This document shows, one piece after another, positions 1 through 9,541 of a stretch of DNA of 64,000 bases. Under the pieces are notes generated by a model, which saw only the letters and a list, made by a program, of their open reading frames with translations, was not told where the DNA came from and ran no database searches. Source of the stretch: an uncultured Erythrobacter sp. GTDB taxonomy: Bacteria; Pseudomonadota; Alphaproteobacteria; Sphingomonadales; Sphingomonadaceae. Where the stretch lies: contig NZ_CANMIJ010000001.1 of assembly GCF_947497915.1 (NCBI RefSeq), positions 1,919,611 through 1,983,610 on the forward strand. Reading direction: 5' to 3'. Within the stretch, counting starts at the first letter, position 1. Each line of letters starts with the position of its first letter. Both the position numbers and the translations under genes were made by a program.

Positions 1-2
1 GC

Positions 3-614
3 GGCGGACGCGGCATCATCCACGGCTTTGAATTGCTTGAAAAACTCGGTTTCCACGAATGGGGCTTTGATTACGTCCTGCTCGACTTCCTCGGCGATGT
101 GGTGTGCGGCGGGTTCGGCCTGCCGATTGCCCGCGACATGTGCCAGAAAGTAATCGTTGTCGGATCGAACGACATGCAATCTCTTTATGTTGCCAACAAT
201 GTTTGCCACGCGGTCGAATATTTCCGCAAAATGGGCGGTAACGTCGGCGTGGCCGGCATGATCGTGAACAAGGATGACGGCACCGGCGAAGCGCATGCTT
301 TCGCAGACGAAGTCGGCATTCCAGTGCTCACGGCTATCCCTGCGGACGAAGACATTCGTCGCAAGTCAGCCAATTATCAGATCATCGGCAAACCAGGCGG
401 CGAATGGGCCAGCCTGTTTGAAACGCTGGCAGTGAACGTCGCCGATGCGCCGCCATTGCAGCCTTCTCCGTTGGATCAGGACGGCTTGCTCGGCCTGTTC
501 AGCCCGGATGAGACCGGCGGCAATTACGAACTCGTCCCTGCAACACAAGCGGACATGCGCGGCGGCGTCTTTGAAGAAAAGCCAAGCCTCGAAGTGGTTT
601 ACGACGAAATCTAA
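3..614 (+). CDS. bchX: Chlorophyllide a reductase iron protein BchX (3' part)
   Basis: The gene is cut by the window start; the frame is open from base 3 and ends in TAA at 612-614. BchX is the NifH-like, ATP-driven iron protein of chlorophyllide a reductase, which reduces ring B on the way to bacteriochlorophyll a. The visible part carries the DVVCGGF segment that holds one of the two [4Fe-4S] cysteines, then the NifH-type core and the longer acidic tail that sets BchX apart from BchL. The P-loop and the first cluster cysteine lie upstream of the window. The stop overlaps the bchY start by one base (TAATG), so the two genes are translationally coupled. Confidence 0.96.
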   Translation, partial: GGRGIIHGFELLEKLGFHEWGFDYVLLDFLGDVVCGGFGLPIARDMCQKVIVVGSNDMQSLYVANNVCHAVEYFRKMGGNVGVAGMIVNKDDGTGEAHAFADEVGIPVLTAIPADEDIRRKSANYQIIGKPGGEWASLFETLAVNVADAPPLQPSPLDQDGLLGLFSPDETGGNYELVPATQADMRGGVFEEKPSLEVVYDEI

Positions 615-2146
615 TGTCTGATTTTAACGCCTTTGACGCGAAACGCACTCCTGACACGCTCAATCTGAGCGCTCCAAAGGTTGAAGGCGGCTGTTCCAGC
701 ACTGACACCATGAAGGAGGCTGCGCGCAAAGCAGGCAAAAGCGATATTCTAGATCAATACGAGGCTGACTATCCCGTTGGCCCGCATGATCAGCCGCAAA
801 GCATGTGCCCTGCCTTCGGGTCGCTCCGGGTGGGTCTTCGTATGAAGCGTACCGCAACAGTGCTGTCCGGATCGGCGTGCTGCGTTTACGGCCTTACTTT
901 CACATCGCATTTCTACGGCGCACGCCGCACGGTTGGCTATGTGCCGTTTTCTTCGGAAACGCTCGTCACCGGCAAGCTGTTCGAAGATATCAAGGAAGCG
1001 GTGGAAGGTCTCGCTGATCCTAAAAATTACGACACGATCATCGTTACCAATCTGTGCGTACCAACAGCCAGCGGCGTGCCGCTGCGCCTGTTGCCAGACC
1101 AGATCAACGGTGTTCGCATTGTGGGTATCGATGTGCCTGGCTTTGGCATCCCGACCCATGCAGAGGCGAAAGACGTCCTCGCAGGCGCTATGCTGAAATA
1201 TGCCCGCGAAGAAGTCGCCGCTGGCCCTGTTGCTGCTCCGAAAGAGCGCAGCGACAAGCCGACCGTCGCTTTGCTCGGCGAGATGTTCCCAGCTGATCCG
1301 GTTGTGATCGGTCAGATGCTTGAGCCGCTGGGCCTTGCAGCAGGGCCGGTTGTTCCGACCCGCGAATGGCGTGAGCTGTATTCCGCGCTTGATTGCTCGG
1401 TCGCAGCGGCAATCCACCCGTTCTACACCGCCAGCGTCCGCGAATTTCAGACAGCAGGCCGTCCGGTGATCGGATCGGCTCCAGTTGGCGCAGACGGCAC
1501 GGCGGCTTGGCTGCAAAGCCTCGGCGACACGCTCGGCCTGCCGCAGACACAAGTCGACGGTGTGAAGAACACCATGATCGGCGCGATCAAAGGCGCGCTT
1601 TCCGCGATGCCGATCAACGGCCGCATCACCGTTTCGGGCTATGAAGGATCCGAATTGCTGGTTGCCCGTCTGTTAATCGAAAGCGGCGCGGATGTTCCCT
1701 ATGTCGGCAGCGCTTGCCCGCGAACCCCGTGGTCTGATGCAGACCGCGAATGGCTTGAGGCCAAGGGTGTCCGCGTCAATTTCCGTGCGAGCCTCGAAGA
1801 GGACATTGCAGCGGTTGAAGAATTCCGCCCTGACCTCGCGGTTGGCACCACTCCGGTGGTCCAACATGCCAAGGCGAAGGCGATCCCCGCATTGTATTTC
1901 ACAAACCTTATCTCTGCGCGTCCGCTGATGGGACCTGCTGGTGCAGGCAGCCTCGCGCAGGTCGTGAATGCAGCGATGTCGAACAAGGATCGGTTCGACA
2001 AAATGCGGGACTTTTTCGAAGGAGTCGGGACCGAGCACGCTGCAGGTGTGTGGGAAGAAACCCCGGTCGACCGTCCGAAATTCCGCAAGAAGTATGCGGC
2101 ATTGAACGAAGCGGCGCGCAAAGCGGCAGAGGCGGTGGGTACATGA
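614..2146 (+). CDS. bchY: Chlorophyllide a reductase subunit BchY
   Basis: This 510-residue NifD-like subunit forms, with BchZ, the catalytic component of chlorophyllide a reductase. Cysteines expected to bind the [4Fe-4S] cluster lie in the N-terminal part, in [18 protein letters not shown] and SACCVYG (about residues 26-90). The length matches the family. The start ATG overlaps the bchX stop by one base and the stop overlaps the bchZ start (ATGA), giving a bchXYZ coupled unit. Identification rests on the sequence and on the order bchX-bchY-bchZ-puf, which is universal in proteobacterial photosynthesis clusters. Confidence 0.97.
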   Translation: MSDFNAFDAKRTPDTLNLSAPKVEGGCSSTDTMKEAARKAGKSDILDQYEADYPVGPHDQPQSMCPAFGSLRVGLRMKRTATVLSGSACCVYGLTFTSHFYGARRTVGYVPFSSETLVTGKLFEDIKEAVEGLADPKNYDTIIVTNLCVPTASGVPLRLLPDQINGVRIVGIDVPGFGIPTHAEAKDVLAGAMLKYAREEVAAGPVAAPKERSDKPTVALLGEMFPADPVVIGQMLEPLGLAAGPVVPTREWRELYSALDCSVAAAIHPFYTASVREFQTAGRPVIGSAPVGADGTAAWLQSLGDTLGLPQTQVDGVKNTMIGAIKGALSAMPINGRITVSGYEGSELLVARLLIESGADVPYVGSACPRTPWSDADREWLEAKGVRVNFRASLEEDIAAVEEFRPDLAVGTTPVVQHAKAKAIPALYFTNLISARPLMGPAGAGSLAQVVNAAMSNKDRFDKMRDFFEGVGTEHAAGVWEETPVDRPKFRKKYAALNEAARKAAEAVGT

Positions 2147-3612
2147 CCCTAGTCCTCGATCACGATCGCGCAGGCGGATATTGGGGTGCGACCTACGTCT
2201 TCACCGCTGTCAAAGGCTTGCAGGTTATCATTGACGGTCCTGTTGGTTGCGAAAACCTGCCGGTGACATCGGTGCTGCATTATACGGATGCCCTGCCCCC
2301 GCATGAGCTGCCGATTGTGGTGACAGGTCTTGGCGAAGAAGAGCTGGGCAAAACGGGCACCGAAGCCGCGATGAAGCGCGCATGGAAAACGCTGGATCCA
2401 GAACTGCCTGCTGTGGTTGTCACAGGCTCGATCTCTGAAATGATCGGTGGCGGCGTCACGCCTGAAGGTACAAACATCAAACGGTTCCTGCCGCGCACCA
2501 TCGATGAAGATCAATGGGAAAGCGCCGACCGCGCTTTGACGTGGCTTTGGACGGAGTTTGGCCCGAAAAAAGCGCCGAAACTCAAAGATCGCAAGGAAGG
2601 CGAAAAGCCTAAGGTCAACATTATCGGCCCAAGCTACGGCATGTTCAACATGCCGTCGGACCTCGCCGAAATTCGCCGCTTGGTCGAAGGCATTGGCGCT
2701 GAAGTTGGCGTTGTCTTCCCGCTTGGCTGTCACCTCGCAGACATTCGCCAGCTCGGCATGGCAGACGCCAATGTCTGCATGTACCGCGAATTTGGCCGCA
2801 ACCTGTGTGAGACGTTGGAACGCCCGTATTTTCAGGCGCCCGTCGGCCTCAGCTCGACCACCAAATTCCTGCGCGCGATTGGCGAAGAACTGGGTCTGGA
2901 CCCTGAACCGTTTATTGAGCGCGAGAAGCACACCACGATCAAGCCATTGTGGGATCTGTGGCGCTCGGTCACACAAGATTTCTTCGGCACGGCCAGTTTC
3001 GGCATCGTCGCCAATGACACGTATGCGCGCGGCATTACGCATTTCCTTGAAGAGGATATGGGTCTGCCTTGCGCTATGAGCGTTTCGCGCTGTGCCGGCG
3101 TCAAACCCAAGAACGAAGACGTTCGCGCCGCGATCCACGCGAACCCGCCTTTGGTGATGTTCGGCAGCTATAATGAGCGGATGTATCTGGCCGAGGCGCC
3201 CAGCGGATTTGGCCCGACCAGCACTTTCATTCCGGCAAGTTTTCCTGGCGCAGCCATCCGCCGCCATACGGGCACGCCATTCATGGGATATTCCGGCGCG
3301 ACTTACATCGTGCAGGAAGTCTGCAATGCGCTGTTTGATTCGCTGTTTCACATCTTGCCACTTGGCACTGATATGGACAAAGCTGAGCCAACGCCGGCGC
3401 GCTCCGAAACCGAAGTATCGTGGGACGATGCAGCCAAGACCAAGCTTGATAAGCTGGTCGAGGCGCAGCCCGTTCTTATCCGCATTTCTGCTGCGAAGCG
3501 TATGCGTGACGCTGCAGAGCACACCGCGCGGACACGCGGCCAAGACACAGTCACATCGGACTGTCTCGACGAACATTTTTCTGGGGCACAGCTCGAAGGA
3601 GAGACCGCATGA
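2143..3612 (+). CDS. bchZ: Chlorophyllide a reductase subunit BchZ
   Basis: This NifK-like partner of BchY has 489 residues and starts at the ATG that overlaps the bchY stop as ATGA. An in-frame extension back to 2050 exists but lies inside bchY and does not match the family N-terminus, which begins directly with the [15 protein letters not shown] stretch. The segment GPVGCENLP near residue 35 holds a cluster cysteine. The C-terminal part (about 420-489) is the BchB/BchZ-type tail. Just downstream is the puf operon; in related bacteria puf transcripts can start inside or upstream of bchZ. Confidence 0.97.
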   Translation: MTLVLDHDRAGGYWGATYVFTAVKGLQVIIDGPVGCENLPVTSVLHYTDALPPHELPIVVTGLGEEELGKTGTEAAMKRAWKTLDPELPAVVVTGSISEMIGGGVTPEGTNIKRFLPRTIDEDQWESADRALTWLWTEFGPKKAPKLKDRKEGEKPKVNIIGPSYGMFNMPSDLAEIRRLVEGIGAEVGVVFPLGCHLADIRQLGMADANVCMYREFGRNLCETLERPYFQAPVGLSSTTKFLRAIGEELGLDPEPFIEREKHTTIKPLWDLWRSVTQDFFGTASFGIVANDTYARGITHFLEEDMGLPCAMSVSRCAGVKPKNEDVRAAIHANPPLVMFGSYNERMYLAEAPSGFGPTSTFIPASFPGAAIRRHTGTPFMGYSGATYIVQEVCNALFDSLFHILPLGTDMDKAEPTPARSETEVSWDDAAKTKLDKLVEAQPVLIRISAAKRMRDAAEHTARTRGQDTVTSDCLDEHFSGAQLEGETA

Positions 3613-3758
3613 CTTTGCGTAACCTCGCCATCGCTGCGCCCGGCATCCAGATTGCCCTGAAAACGGGCACACCAAATCCACGTGGGGGATCACGCGGGGA
3701 TGCCGACGGAGGCTTCGGCCTTCACTCCAACCAACTGATACGGAGACATTTATTATGA
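3609..3758 (+). CDS. Possible 49-codon ORF bridging bchZ and pufB
   Basis: An ATG overlaps the bchZ stop as ATGA and the frame ends in a TGA that overlaps the pufB start, again as ATGA. The predicted peptide starts [20 protein letters not shown], then is rich in Gly, Asp and Arg, with no clear membrane helix. The position is that of pufQ in Rhodobacter, but PufQ is about 74 residues with a membrane segment and I see no likeness. The same DNA also forms a UUCG hairpin before pufB, so it may be a leader rather than a gene. The double overlap is the only support for translation. Confidence 0.35.
   Translation: MTLRNLAIAAPGIQIALKTGTPNPRGGSRGDADGGFGLHSNQLIRRHLL
3708..3723 (+). other. UUCG-loop hairpin in the pufB leader
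   Basis: GGAGGC and GCCTTC pair around a TTCG loop (six pairs, one G-T). It ends about 31 bases before the pufB ATG. Stable UUCG hairpins at the 5' side of pufBA are in line with the known control of puf mRNA decay. No U-tract follows, so it is not a terminator. Confidence 0.5.
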
Positions 3759-3907
3759 ATGATCCTGAACGAATTGGAACTCATCTGACGCCTGAAGAGG
3801 CGAAAGAGATCCACAAAGCGTTTATGGGCACTTTCGCCCTTTACGTGGGTATCGCCGTTGTGGCGCATGCGCTTGTCTGGATGGACAAGCCTTGGTTCCC
3901 AATCTGA
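3755..3907 (+). CDS. pufB: Light-harvesting 1 beta polypeptide
   Basis: A 50-residue LH1 beta chain. It has a polar N-terminal segment with the TPEEAKEIHKAF motif, one membrane helix (about residues 21-43) and the sequence VVAHALVWMDKPWFP, whose His binds bacteriochlorophyll a and whose Trp-rich C-end is typical of LH1 beta. GGAG lies about nine bases upstream of the ATG. It is the first gene of pufBALM and pairs with PufA to form the ring around the reaction centre. Confidence 0.96.
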   Translation: MNDPERIGTHLTPEEAKEIHKAFMGTFALYVGIAVVAHALVWMDKPWFPI

Positions 3908-3996
3908 TCCACACAGTATGATCTGGCCTAAGCCTGCGGCTCAATCCGTTGGCATTGGCCAAACCTTACTACTGAAAATCTAAAAGGAATTTCATC

Positions 3997-4191
3997 ATGT
4001 GGAGTATTTGGCTTCATTTTGACGTCCGCCGCGTTCTCGTGGCTTTGCACGTCGGCCTGGCTGTTCTGGCCTTCTCGATTCACTTCATCCTGCTCAGCAC
4101 GGATCGCTACAACTGGCTCGATAACTCGACCACTGGCAATCCTACTGCAACGGCTGTTGTTGAATCGTCGGAAGCTCCGGCAGCAACATAA
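3997..4191 (+). CDS. pufA: Light-harvesting 1 alpha polypeptide
   Basis: A 64-residue LH1 alpha chain. The N-terminus [20 protein letters not shown] is followed by a single membrane helix. The bacteriochlorophyll-binding His sits in [16 protein letters not shown] flexible Ala/Thr/Val tail of about 20 residues follows. AAGGA is placed about nine bases before the ATG. The 89-base gap after pufB contains a small TTGGC-ATTG-GCCAA hairpin at 3949-3962. Strong hairpins follow the gene. Confidence 0.96.
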   Translation: MWSIWLHFDVRRVLVALHVGLAVLAFSIHFILLSTDRYNWLDNSTTGNPTATAVVESSEAPAAT

Positions 4192-4207
4192 CGGCAGTAA
4201 AGATGCG

Positions 4208-4277
4208 AGGGGGCAGGTTCGCCTGCCTGCCTCCTACTTCTTTCCGGTAACAGTTTAACACCCGCCCGATAGGCGGG
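4208..4277 (+). other. pufA-pufL intercistronic hairpins
   Basis: Two stems lie between pufA and pufL. The first pairs GGCAGG (4212-4217) with CCTGCC (4222-4227) around TTCG and can slide, because the 3' arm repeats CTGC. The second pairs CCCGCC (4261-4266) with GGCGGG (4272-4277) around CGATA and ends one base before the AAGGA ribosome site of pufL. In Rhodobacter such hairpins block 3' decay and raise pufBA mRNA over pufLM, giving excess LH1 over reaction centres. The same role is inferred here. The second stem may also affect access to the pufL start. Confidence 0.75.
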
Positions 4278-4289
4278 AAGGATGGACCT

Positions 4290-5114
4290 ATGGCGCTCCT
4301 TAGTTTCGAGCGGAAATACCGCGTGCGCGGTGGAACATTGATCGGCGGCGACCTATTCGATTTTTGGGTTGGCCCGTTTTATGTCGGATTCTTTGGGGTC
4401 ACTGCGGCGATCAGCGCGCTCTTGGGCACAATGCTGATCTTTGCTGCGGCCATTGAAGGGCCGACCTTGAACCCGTGGCTGATCGACATTCAACCACCAT
4501 CACTTGAAAATGGTCTTGCACTCGCTCCCCTTTCCGAAGGTGGGTACTGGCAAGTCATCACAGCCTGTGCGCTTGTCGCGTTCGGCTCATGGGTACTTCG
4601 GCAAGCGGAAATTTCCCGCAAGCTGGGCATGAGCTATCACATTCCCATTGCTTTCAGCTTTGCAGTGTTTGCGTATTTCACGCTCGTCGTGATCCGCCCT
4701 GTATGGATGGGCGCATGGCATCACGGCTTCCCGTATGGCATCTGGTCGCACCTCGATTGGGTGTCGAACACAGGCTATATGTACGCCAACTTCCATTATA
4801 ACCCGGTGCATATGCTCGCGATTACGTTCTTCTTTACGAACTGTCTCGCGCTTGCCTTGCACGGCGGTCTGGTTCTTTCGGCGGTTAACCCCACCAAGGG
4901 CACAGACGTGAAAACGCCGGAATATGAAGACACCTATTTCCGTGACTTCATCGGATATTCGGTCGGCACGCTCGGCATTCACCGCGTAGGTTTGTTCCTC
5001 GCGCTGAACGCAGCGTTCTGGAGCGCCATCTGCATCGTGATTTCAGGAACCCTTTATGTCGGCAGCTGGCCGGAATTTTGGGACTTCTGGAAGAAAATCC
5101 CGATCTGGTCCTGA
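4290..5114 (+). CDS. pufL: Photosynthetic reaction centre L subunit
   Basis: This 274-residue membrane subunit of the type II reaction centre has five transmembrane helices. The N-terminus [21 protein letters not shown] is diagnostic. Histidines for the special pair, accessory bacteriochlorophyll and non-haem iron are in [19 protein letters not shown] and [14 protein letters not shown] sits directly after the second intercistronic hairpin. An out-of-frame ATG at 4282 is ignored. pufM follows after 14 bases. Confidence 0.97.
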   Translation: MALLSFERKYRVRGGTLIGGDLFDFWVGPFYVGFFGVTAAISALLGTMLIFAAAIEGPTLNPWLIDIQPPSLENGLALAPLSEGGYWQVITACALVAFGSWVLRQAEISRKLGMSYHIPIAFSFAVFAYFTLVVIRPVWMGAWHHGFPYGIWSHLDWVSNTGYMYANFHYNPVHMLAITFFFTNCLALALHGGLVLSAVNPTKGTDVKTPEYEDTYFRDFIGYSVGTLGIHRVGLFLALNAAFWSAICIVISGTLYVGSWPEFWDFWKKIPIWS

Positions 5115-5128
5115 GGAGAAGCTGAATT

Positions 5129-6052
5129 ATGGCTACCTATCAAAACATCTTCACACAGGTCCAGTTGAAGGCCGCGCCCGAAATGGGTGTGCCTCTCGGC
5201 GACGGCAGCGAAGAACGCATCAACGCAACCGGCTACAGCTATTGGATGGGCAAATTCGGACAAGCACAGCTTGGTCCGCTCTATCTCGGTAAACTTGGCC
5301 TGATTTCGCTCGCCTTCGGCGGCGCGGCATTCCTGATTATCGGCCTGAATTTCTGGGCCGAGGCAGGATGGAGCCCGCAGACATTCATGCGTGAGCTTTT
5401 CTGGCTGTCACTTGACCCTCCGGGTCCAGAATACGGCTTCAGCCCGTTCGTCCCGCTTCAGGAAGGCGGCTGGTTTATCCTGACCGGTGCATTCCTCAGT
5501 ATCGCGGTTATGAGCTGGTGGGCGCGCACATACATGCGGGCCAAAGCTCTGGGCATGGGAATGCATATCCCGTGGGCCTTTGCGAGCGCCATCTGGTTGT
5601 TCCTGGTGCTGGGCTTCATCCGTCCAATGCTTCTGGGCAGCTGGGCAGAAGCGGTTCCTTACGGTGTGTTCTCGCACCTTGATTGGACCAACAACTTCTC
5701 GCTGATCCACGGCAACCTGTTCTACAATCCGTTCCACGCCCTTTCGATCGTGTTCCTGTATGGCTCTGCTGTATTGTTCGCGATGCACGGCGCGACCATC
5801 CTTGCGCTGGGCCGGTATGGCGGTGAGCGCGAGATTGAGCAGATCACAGACCGCGGTACCGCATCTGAGCGCGGTGCACTGTTCTGGCGCTGGACCATGG
5901 GATTTAACGCCACAATGGAATCGATCCACCGCTGGGCTTGGTGGTTTGCAGTGCTGACGACCTTCACAGGCGGCATCGGCATCCTGCTTACCGGTACAGT
6001 CGTAGACAACTGGTATGTCTGGGCGCAGGAGCATTATTACGCTCCGAAATAA
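5129..6052 (+). CDS. pufM: Photosynthetic reaction centre M subunit
   Basis: This 307-residue M subunit is homologous to PufL, with five helices. It begins [20 protein letters not shown]. The pigment and iron ligands lie in [22 protein letters not shown] and [18 protein letters not shown]-like ribosome site precedes the ATG. No pufC (tetrahaem cytochrome) follows: a strong terminator comes 64 bases later and the next gene is on the other strand. Electrons must therefore come from a soluble or lipid-anchored donor. Confidence 0.97.
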   Translation: MATYQNIFTQVQLKAAPEMGVPLGDGSEERINATGYSYWMGKFGQAQLGPLYLGKLGLISLAFGGAAFLIIGLNFWAEAGWSPQTFMRELFWLSLDPPGPEYGFSPFVPLQEGGWFILTGAFLSIAVMSWWARTYMRAKALGMGMHIPWAFASAIWLFLVLGFIRPMLLGSWAEAVPYGVFSHLDWTNNFSLIHGNLFYNPFHALSIVFLYGSAVLFAMHGATILALGRYGGEREIEQITDRGTASERGALFWRWTMGFNATMESIHRWAWWFAVLTTFTGGIGILLTGTVVDNWYVWAQEHYYAPK

Positions 6053-6115
6053 TGCGCCCGAGAGGGGTAGAGGCCCGCCAGCCAATGGCGCCCTACCCCG
6101 TCGGCATAATGAAAG

Positions 6116-6149
6116 GCCCGGCCCCGCAAATGCGGCGCCGGGCTTTTTC
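6116..6149 (+). terminator. Rho-independent terminator of the puf operon
   Basis: GCCCGGC (6116-6122) pairs with GCCGGGC (6137-6143), and an inner CCGCA/TGCGG stem extends it. TTTTTCTTTT follows. This is a textbook terminator 64 bases after the pufM stop. Confidence 0.93.
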
Positions 6150-6226
6150 TTTTGGTGCTGTGGTGGCTGTTAAACTGGGGTTGCCGAGCCAGCACTGTTC
6201 AGTCAGTGCTGTCTATCTAATGCAAT

Positions 6227-6481
6227 CTAGTCGAGGCGGCTCATCCGGCCTTTTAGATCATACAGATGCAGCGGCAGCGACAACGCGAGCGGCATCGCCA
6301 CAAAATACCACGGCGCCCCGACAAGAGCTGCACGCAATCCCAACACGATCAGCGCAGCGGGACCAAGGAAGCCTGCGACAGCGCTCCAGCGCCAGCCGCG
6401 CGTCTTCAGCCAAACGGCTTCGCAAGCAAGCACAGCAAGTATGAGATCAGCGGCATGGCCGGATTGGAAGAACCAGCTCAC
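6227..6481 (-). CDS. Small membrane protein downstream of tspO
   Basis: An 84-residue protein of unknown function. It starts at a GTG 12 bases after the tspO stop, without an obvious ribosome site, so translation may depend on coupling. It has two to three hydrophobic stretches (about residues 8-24, 33-52, 58-74) and a basic C-terminus. It is the last gene of the bchG-orf428-bchP-tspO run, which hints at a membrane or pigment-linked role. I do not recognise a named family. Confidence 0.65.
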   Translation of the reverse strand: MSWFFQSGHAADLILAVLACEAVWLKTRGWRWSAVAGFLGPAALIVLGLRAALVGAPWYFVAMPLALSLPLHLYDLKGRMSRLD

Positions 6482-6493
6482 AACGCAGCTATA

Positions 6494-6976
6494 TCAGCCG
6501 AACGGACCATTGAGATCGATCACCGCCCAATTCAACGCGCCTGCGATCGTCACCCATATCAAATATGGCACAAGCAACGCGCCCGCGAGGCGCGAGAAAC
6601 GGCCGCAAAAGATGATAAGCACAAGGATAGAGACCCACAGAAAGCCAAGCTCGATCATCGCCCAGTCGGGACGCTGCATCCGGAAGAACAGCAAGCTCCA
6701 CGTGATGTTGAGAAAGCCGTTCAGCGCGAACAGACTGATCACCCATTGTGCGCTCGCACTGGTGGGCGCCGCCCGCCATGCCGTAATGCCGGAAACCCAG
6801 ATCAGCGCATAGATTATCGTCCAGACAATCGGGAACGCTACATCAGGCGGATTCCAGTCCGGCTTTTGCAACGCCTGATACCAAGGGCCAAGATCGGTAA
6901 TCGTCGCGCCAAGGGCGGCGACAACCAAGGCCGCAATGGTCGCGACGGTGATCGGAATGATTAGTGTGGCTCTCAT
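6494..6976 (-). CDS. tspO: TspO/MBR family protein
   Basis: This 160-residue protein has five transmembrane helices and the Trp-rich pattern of TspO (tryptophan-rich sensory protein, bacterial homologue of the mitochondrial benzodiazepine receptor). Visible marks are the WYQALQKPDWNPP stretch near residue 32, the VWTIIYALIWVSG helix, and the NITWSLLFF and VWVSI-like segments. TspO binds porphyrins and in Rhodobacter dampens expression of photosynthesis genes in oxygen. It starts 10 bases after the bchP stop, within the bchG operon, which supports a link with tetrapyrrole metabolism. Confidence 0.93.
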   Translation of the reverse strand: MRATLIIPITVATIAALVVAALGATITDLGPWYQALQKPDWNPPDVAFPIVWTIIYALIWVSGITAWRAAPTSASAQWVISLFALNGFLNITWSLLFFRMQRPDWAMIELGFLWVSILVLIIFCGRFSRLAGALLVPYLIWVTIAGALNWAVIDLNGPFG

Positions 6977-6986
6977 ACAGAGCAGC

Positions 6987-8186
6987 CTAACGCGTTGCGG
7001 CCCGCATTCCCAATAGGTGCGCGCAATCTTTCAAGAAGATTTTGACATGCGCCATCGGCTTTTTGCGCACCAGCTTCTTGTTCATATAGGCCTGCCAGGT
7101 CAGCTGCTGCACGTCTTTGTCATCGCACATCGTCACAAACCGCTCGCGCCGCTTGTCGCTAGAATACCAGAAATACTGCATCATCCCGAGGATCCAGAAC
7201 ACACGGCCGTGTTCTTTCATAAAAGCTCGGCGGGCGCTTTTCAGAGCCTTAGCTTCACCCGTTTTCAGGAATGCGCTTGCCGCATCGGCGACAAAGCGTC
7301 CACCGATCATGGCGTAATAGATCCCCTCACCCGAGGCAGGGGCGACGATGCCGGCTGCATCCCCTGCGACGATTACGTCCTTTCCGTTGTCCCACTTCTT
7401 AAGCGGTTTGAGCGGAATAGGCGCACCTTCGCGCCGGACGGTTTCGCAGCGATTTAGGTCAAGGTCACCGCGCATTTGCGCAACTGCACCGCGCAAGGAG
7501 AACCCTTTGTTCGCGCTGCCCACACCGATGCTCGCCGTGTCGCCATGCGGGAAAACCCAGGCGTAGAAATCGGGCGAAAGCTTGCCCTGATAAAACACAT
7601 CGCAGCGATCCGGATCGAAGGCCTGCGTGTCGTCATTGTCAGGCGACTTTATGATCTCGTGATAGGCGAAGACGCAGGGCACTCGCTCGGCACCGGGCAG
7701 GCATTGTTTCGCAACGGATGAGCGGGCGCCATCTGCGCCAATGATGCAGCGCGCGCGCACTTTCTCAATCTCGCCGCCACGTTTACGCCGGAATGTTACC
7801 AAAGGATGCGGATTGTCGTCGCGTTCGACTTTTTCAAACACAGCTTCCAGCCGTTCTGCGCCAGACATGCGAGCGCGTTCGCGCACCCACTCGTCAAATT
7901 CATCGCGGTTGACCATGCCGACATAGCCGATCTCGCCCACTGGCATATCGACGGCACGGCCTGATGGGGCAATCATCCGGGCACAGCGGGACTTTGCAAC
8001 CAGCAAACTGTGCGGAATATCGAAATCTTCGAGCATTCGCGGAGGAACAGCACCGCCGCACGGCTTGATCCGCCCGCCGCGCTCCATCAGCAGAACCGAG
8101 TGACCAGCCAAAGCCAAATCATTGGCCGTGGTCGCGCCGCAAGGCCCACCGCCAACGACAACTGCGTCATAAATCGTCTCGGTCAT
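6987..8186 (-). CDS. bchP: Geranylgeranyl diphosphate/bacteriochlorophyll reductase BchP
   Basis: This 399-residue flavoprotein reduces the geranylgeranyl tail of bacteriochlorophyll a to phytyl. It has an N-terminal dinucleotide-binding motif VVGGGPCGATTA, the family sequence GGRIKPCGGAVPPRML near residues 37-52, and the second FAD motif GDAAGIVAPASGEGI around residue 270. Length is normal. Its ATG overlaps the stop of the upstream transporter gene (ATGA), so the two are coupled. Confidence 0.97.
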   Translation of the reverse strand: MTETIYDAVVVGGGPCGATTANDLALAGHSVLLMERGGRIKPCGGAVPPRMLEDFDIPHSLLVAKSRCARMIAPSGRAVDMPVGEIGYVGMVNRDEFDEWVRERARMSGAERLEAVFEKVERDDNPHPLVTFRRKRGGEIEKVRARCIIGADGARSSVAKQCLPGAERVPCVFAYHEIIKSPDNDDTQAFDPDRCDVFYQGKLSPDFYAWVFPHGDTASIGVGSANKGFSLRGAVAQMRGDLDLNRCETVRREGAPIPLKPLKKWDNGKDVIVAGDAAGIVAPASGEGIYYAMIGGRFVADAASAFLKTGEAKALKSARRAFMKEHGRVFWILGMMQYFWYSSDKRRERFVTMCDDKDVQQLTWQAYMNKKLVRKKPMAHVKIFLKDCAHLLGMRAATR

Positions 8187-9541
8187 GCGAACACCTCTGT
8201 TTCCCTAACTTGAAGCTCTTCTTCAATTCTCGGTGCAGCGCTGGTCGCGCGCACTGCCAACACCGCGGCGAGGACGAATAGCGATGCCTCGATTGCAAAT
8301 ATCATTTGAAACGCCTCGCCATCGCTGGCCATAACGCGGCGAGCAGCATCCACTCCGAGCGCGCCGATCAATCCGCCTAGGCCAAAGGCAATGGCCTGCG
8401 CCGCGCCCCAGACGCCCATGCGCACACCTTCGCGCGTTTTTGCGCCAGCGCCGGCCAATCCCATCATCGCGCCGATAGCCGCGACTGCGAACAATCCGTT
8501 GCAAAAGCCCAGCGCGAAGACATTCACCACAATCGGCCAGCCGGGGCCAACCACTGCCGCCATCGCGAGGAATGCGAGGGCCACAGCCGAACCGCAGCAG
8601 CCAAAGACAATCCAATGGCGCAGCTCAACCGGCATCCGGCCTGCAAATGCGCTGCCACCGATGCCAGCAACGATCATACCCGCGAGCACACCGCTTGATT
8701 GCATACCGCCCAACTGGGTCGACTCCCCCGGTGTCATGCCAAATATGAGGCCTGCAAACGGCTCAAGGATCAAATCCTGCATGTTGAAGGCCATCATCGA
8801 GACGAAGATAAAGAGCGTGAAACGGCGCGCCGCTTTCTCAGCGAGAATTTCCCGCAAAGCCTCGCGAAAATTAGGTGCTGGCTCTGTTTTCGCGGTCTCG
8901 GCAAAAGCGCCGGACGGAATTCCTCCGCGCGGTTCGATCCGGAACACCGCAAGCGATGTCACCGCGATGCAAACACACAATAGACCAGTTGCCACAGACA
9001 AAAGCCGCTCGGGCGAAAACGGCTGGAGCAATGACCCGACTGTGATCGCCGATACGACAATTCCGGCAACCATCATGATCCATGTCATTGCCGCCGCTGC
9101 GGCGCGGCGATCCGGCGCGACGCCCGATGCAAGCAGAGCCAGAGCAGATGTACCGCTCGCGCCAACACCGATGCCGATCAGGGTGTAGGCGAGCACGCCC
9201 AAAGCCATGGCCATGCCGAAACTGCCGCTCATCATAACGGTTGTCTGAACCGCGAGAATTGAGCCTAAACCTAGAATGACGATACCGCCGATGATCCAAA
9301 GCGCCCGGCTGCGCCCTTTGTCCGAACCGTGGCCCCATAACGGGCGACATAGCTGAACCGCGTAGTGCCAGCCGACTAGACCGGCAGGCACTGCGGCGGC
9401 CAAGGCATATTCAACAACCATCAAACGGTTCAGCACCGTCGTGGTTAGCATTACCATCGCGCCAATCGATGCCTGGACAAGGCCAATGCGGATAATCGCC
9501 AGCCAGCCCAGTCCCGTGAATGTCGATCCCTGATGCGCCAC
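8183..9541 (-). CDS. PucC/ORF428-family MFS transporter (bchG-bchP linked)
   Basis: A 452-residue protein with about 12 hydrophobic segments, belonging to the PucC/LhaA/ORF428 branch of the major facilitator family. Placement between bchG and bchP matches orf428 of Rhodobacter, thought to take part in bacteriochlorophyll delivery or light-harvesting assembly. The family pattern VLNRLMVVEYALAA and the GHGSDKGRSRALWI loop are visible. It starts with GTG overlapping the bchG stop (TAGTG). Expected in the cytoplasmic membrane; its exact substrate is not known. Confidence 0.92.
   Translation of the reverse strand: MAHQGSTFTGLGWLAIIRIGLVQASIGAMVMLTTTVLNRLMVVEYALAAAVPAGLVGWHYAVQLCRPLWGHGSDKGRSRALWIIGGIVILGLGSILAVQTTVMMSGSFGMAMALGVLAYTLIGIGVGASGTSALALLASGVAPDRRAAAAAMTWIMMVAGIVVSAITVGSLLQPFSPERLLSVATGLLCVCIAVTSLAVFRIEPRGGIPSGAFAETAKTEPAPNFREALREILAEKAARRFTLFIFVSMMAFNMQDLILEPFAGLIFGMTPGESTQLGGMQSSGVLAGMIVAGIGGSAFAGRMPVELRHWIVFGCCGSAVALAFLAMAAVVGPGWPIVVNVFALGFCNGLFAVAAIGAMMGLAGAGAKTREGVRMGVWGAAQAIAFGLGGLIGALGVDAARRVMASDGEAFQMIFAIEASLFVLAAVLAVRATSAAPRIEEELQVRETEVFA

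Noticed and set aside
749-1552. Long minus-strand open frame inside bchY
   Set aside because: Same reason: it overlaps a certain gene completely and its predicted protein has no recognisable feature.
2149-3693. A 514-codon open frame on the minus strand opposite bchZ
   Set aside because: It is the shadow of a G+C-rich coding region. Its predicted protein is rich in Arg, Ala, His and Cys with no known motif, while bchZ on the plus strand is certain.
3609-3758. Naming the short ORF before pufB as pufQ
   Set aside because: Position fits, but the peptide is too short, has no membrane helix and shows no PufQ features.
6266-6964. Plus-strand open frame of 232 codons opposite tspO and the small membrane protein gene
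   Set aside because: The predicted product is very rich in Arg, Gln and His with no domain, whereas TspO on the other strand matches its family along its full length.
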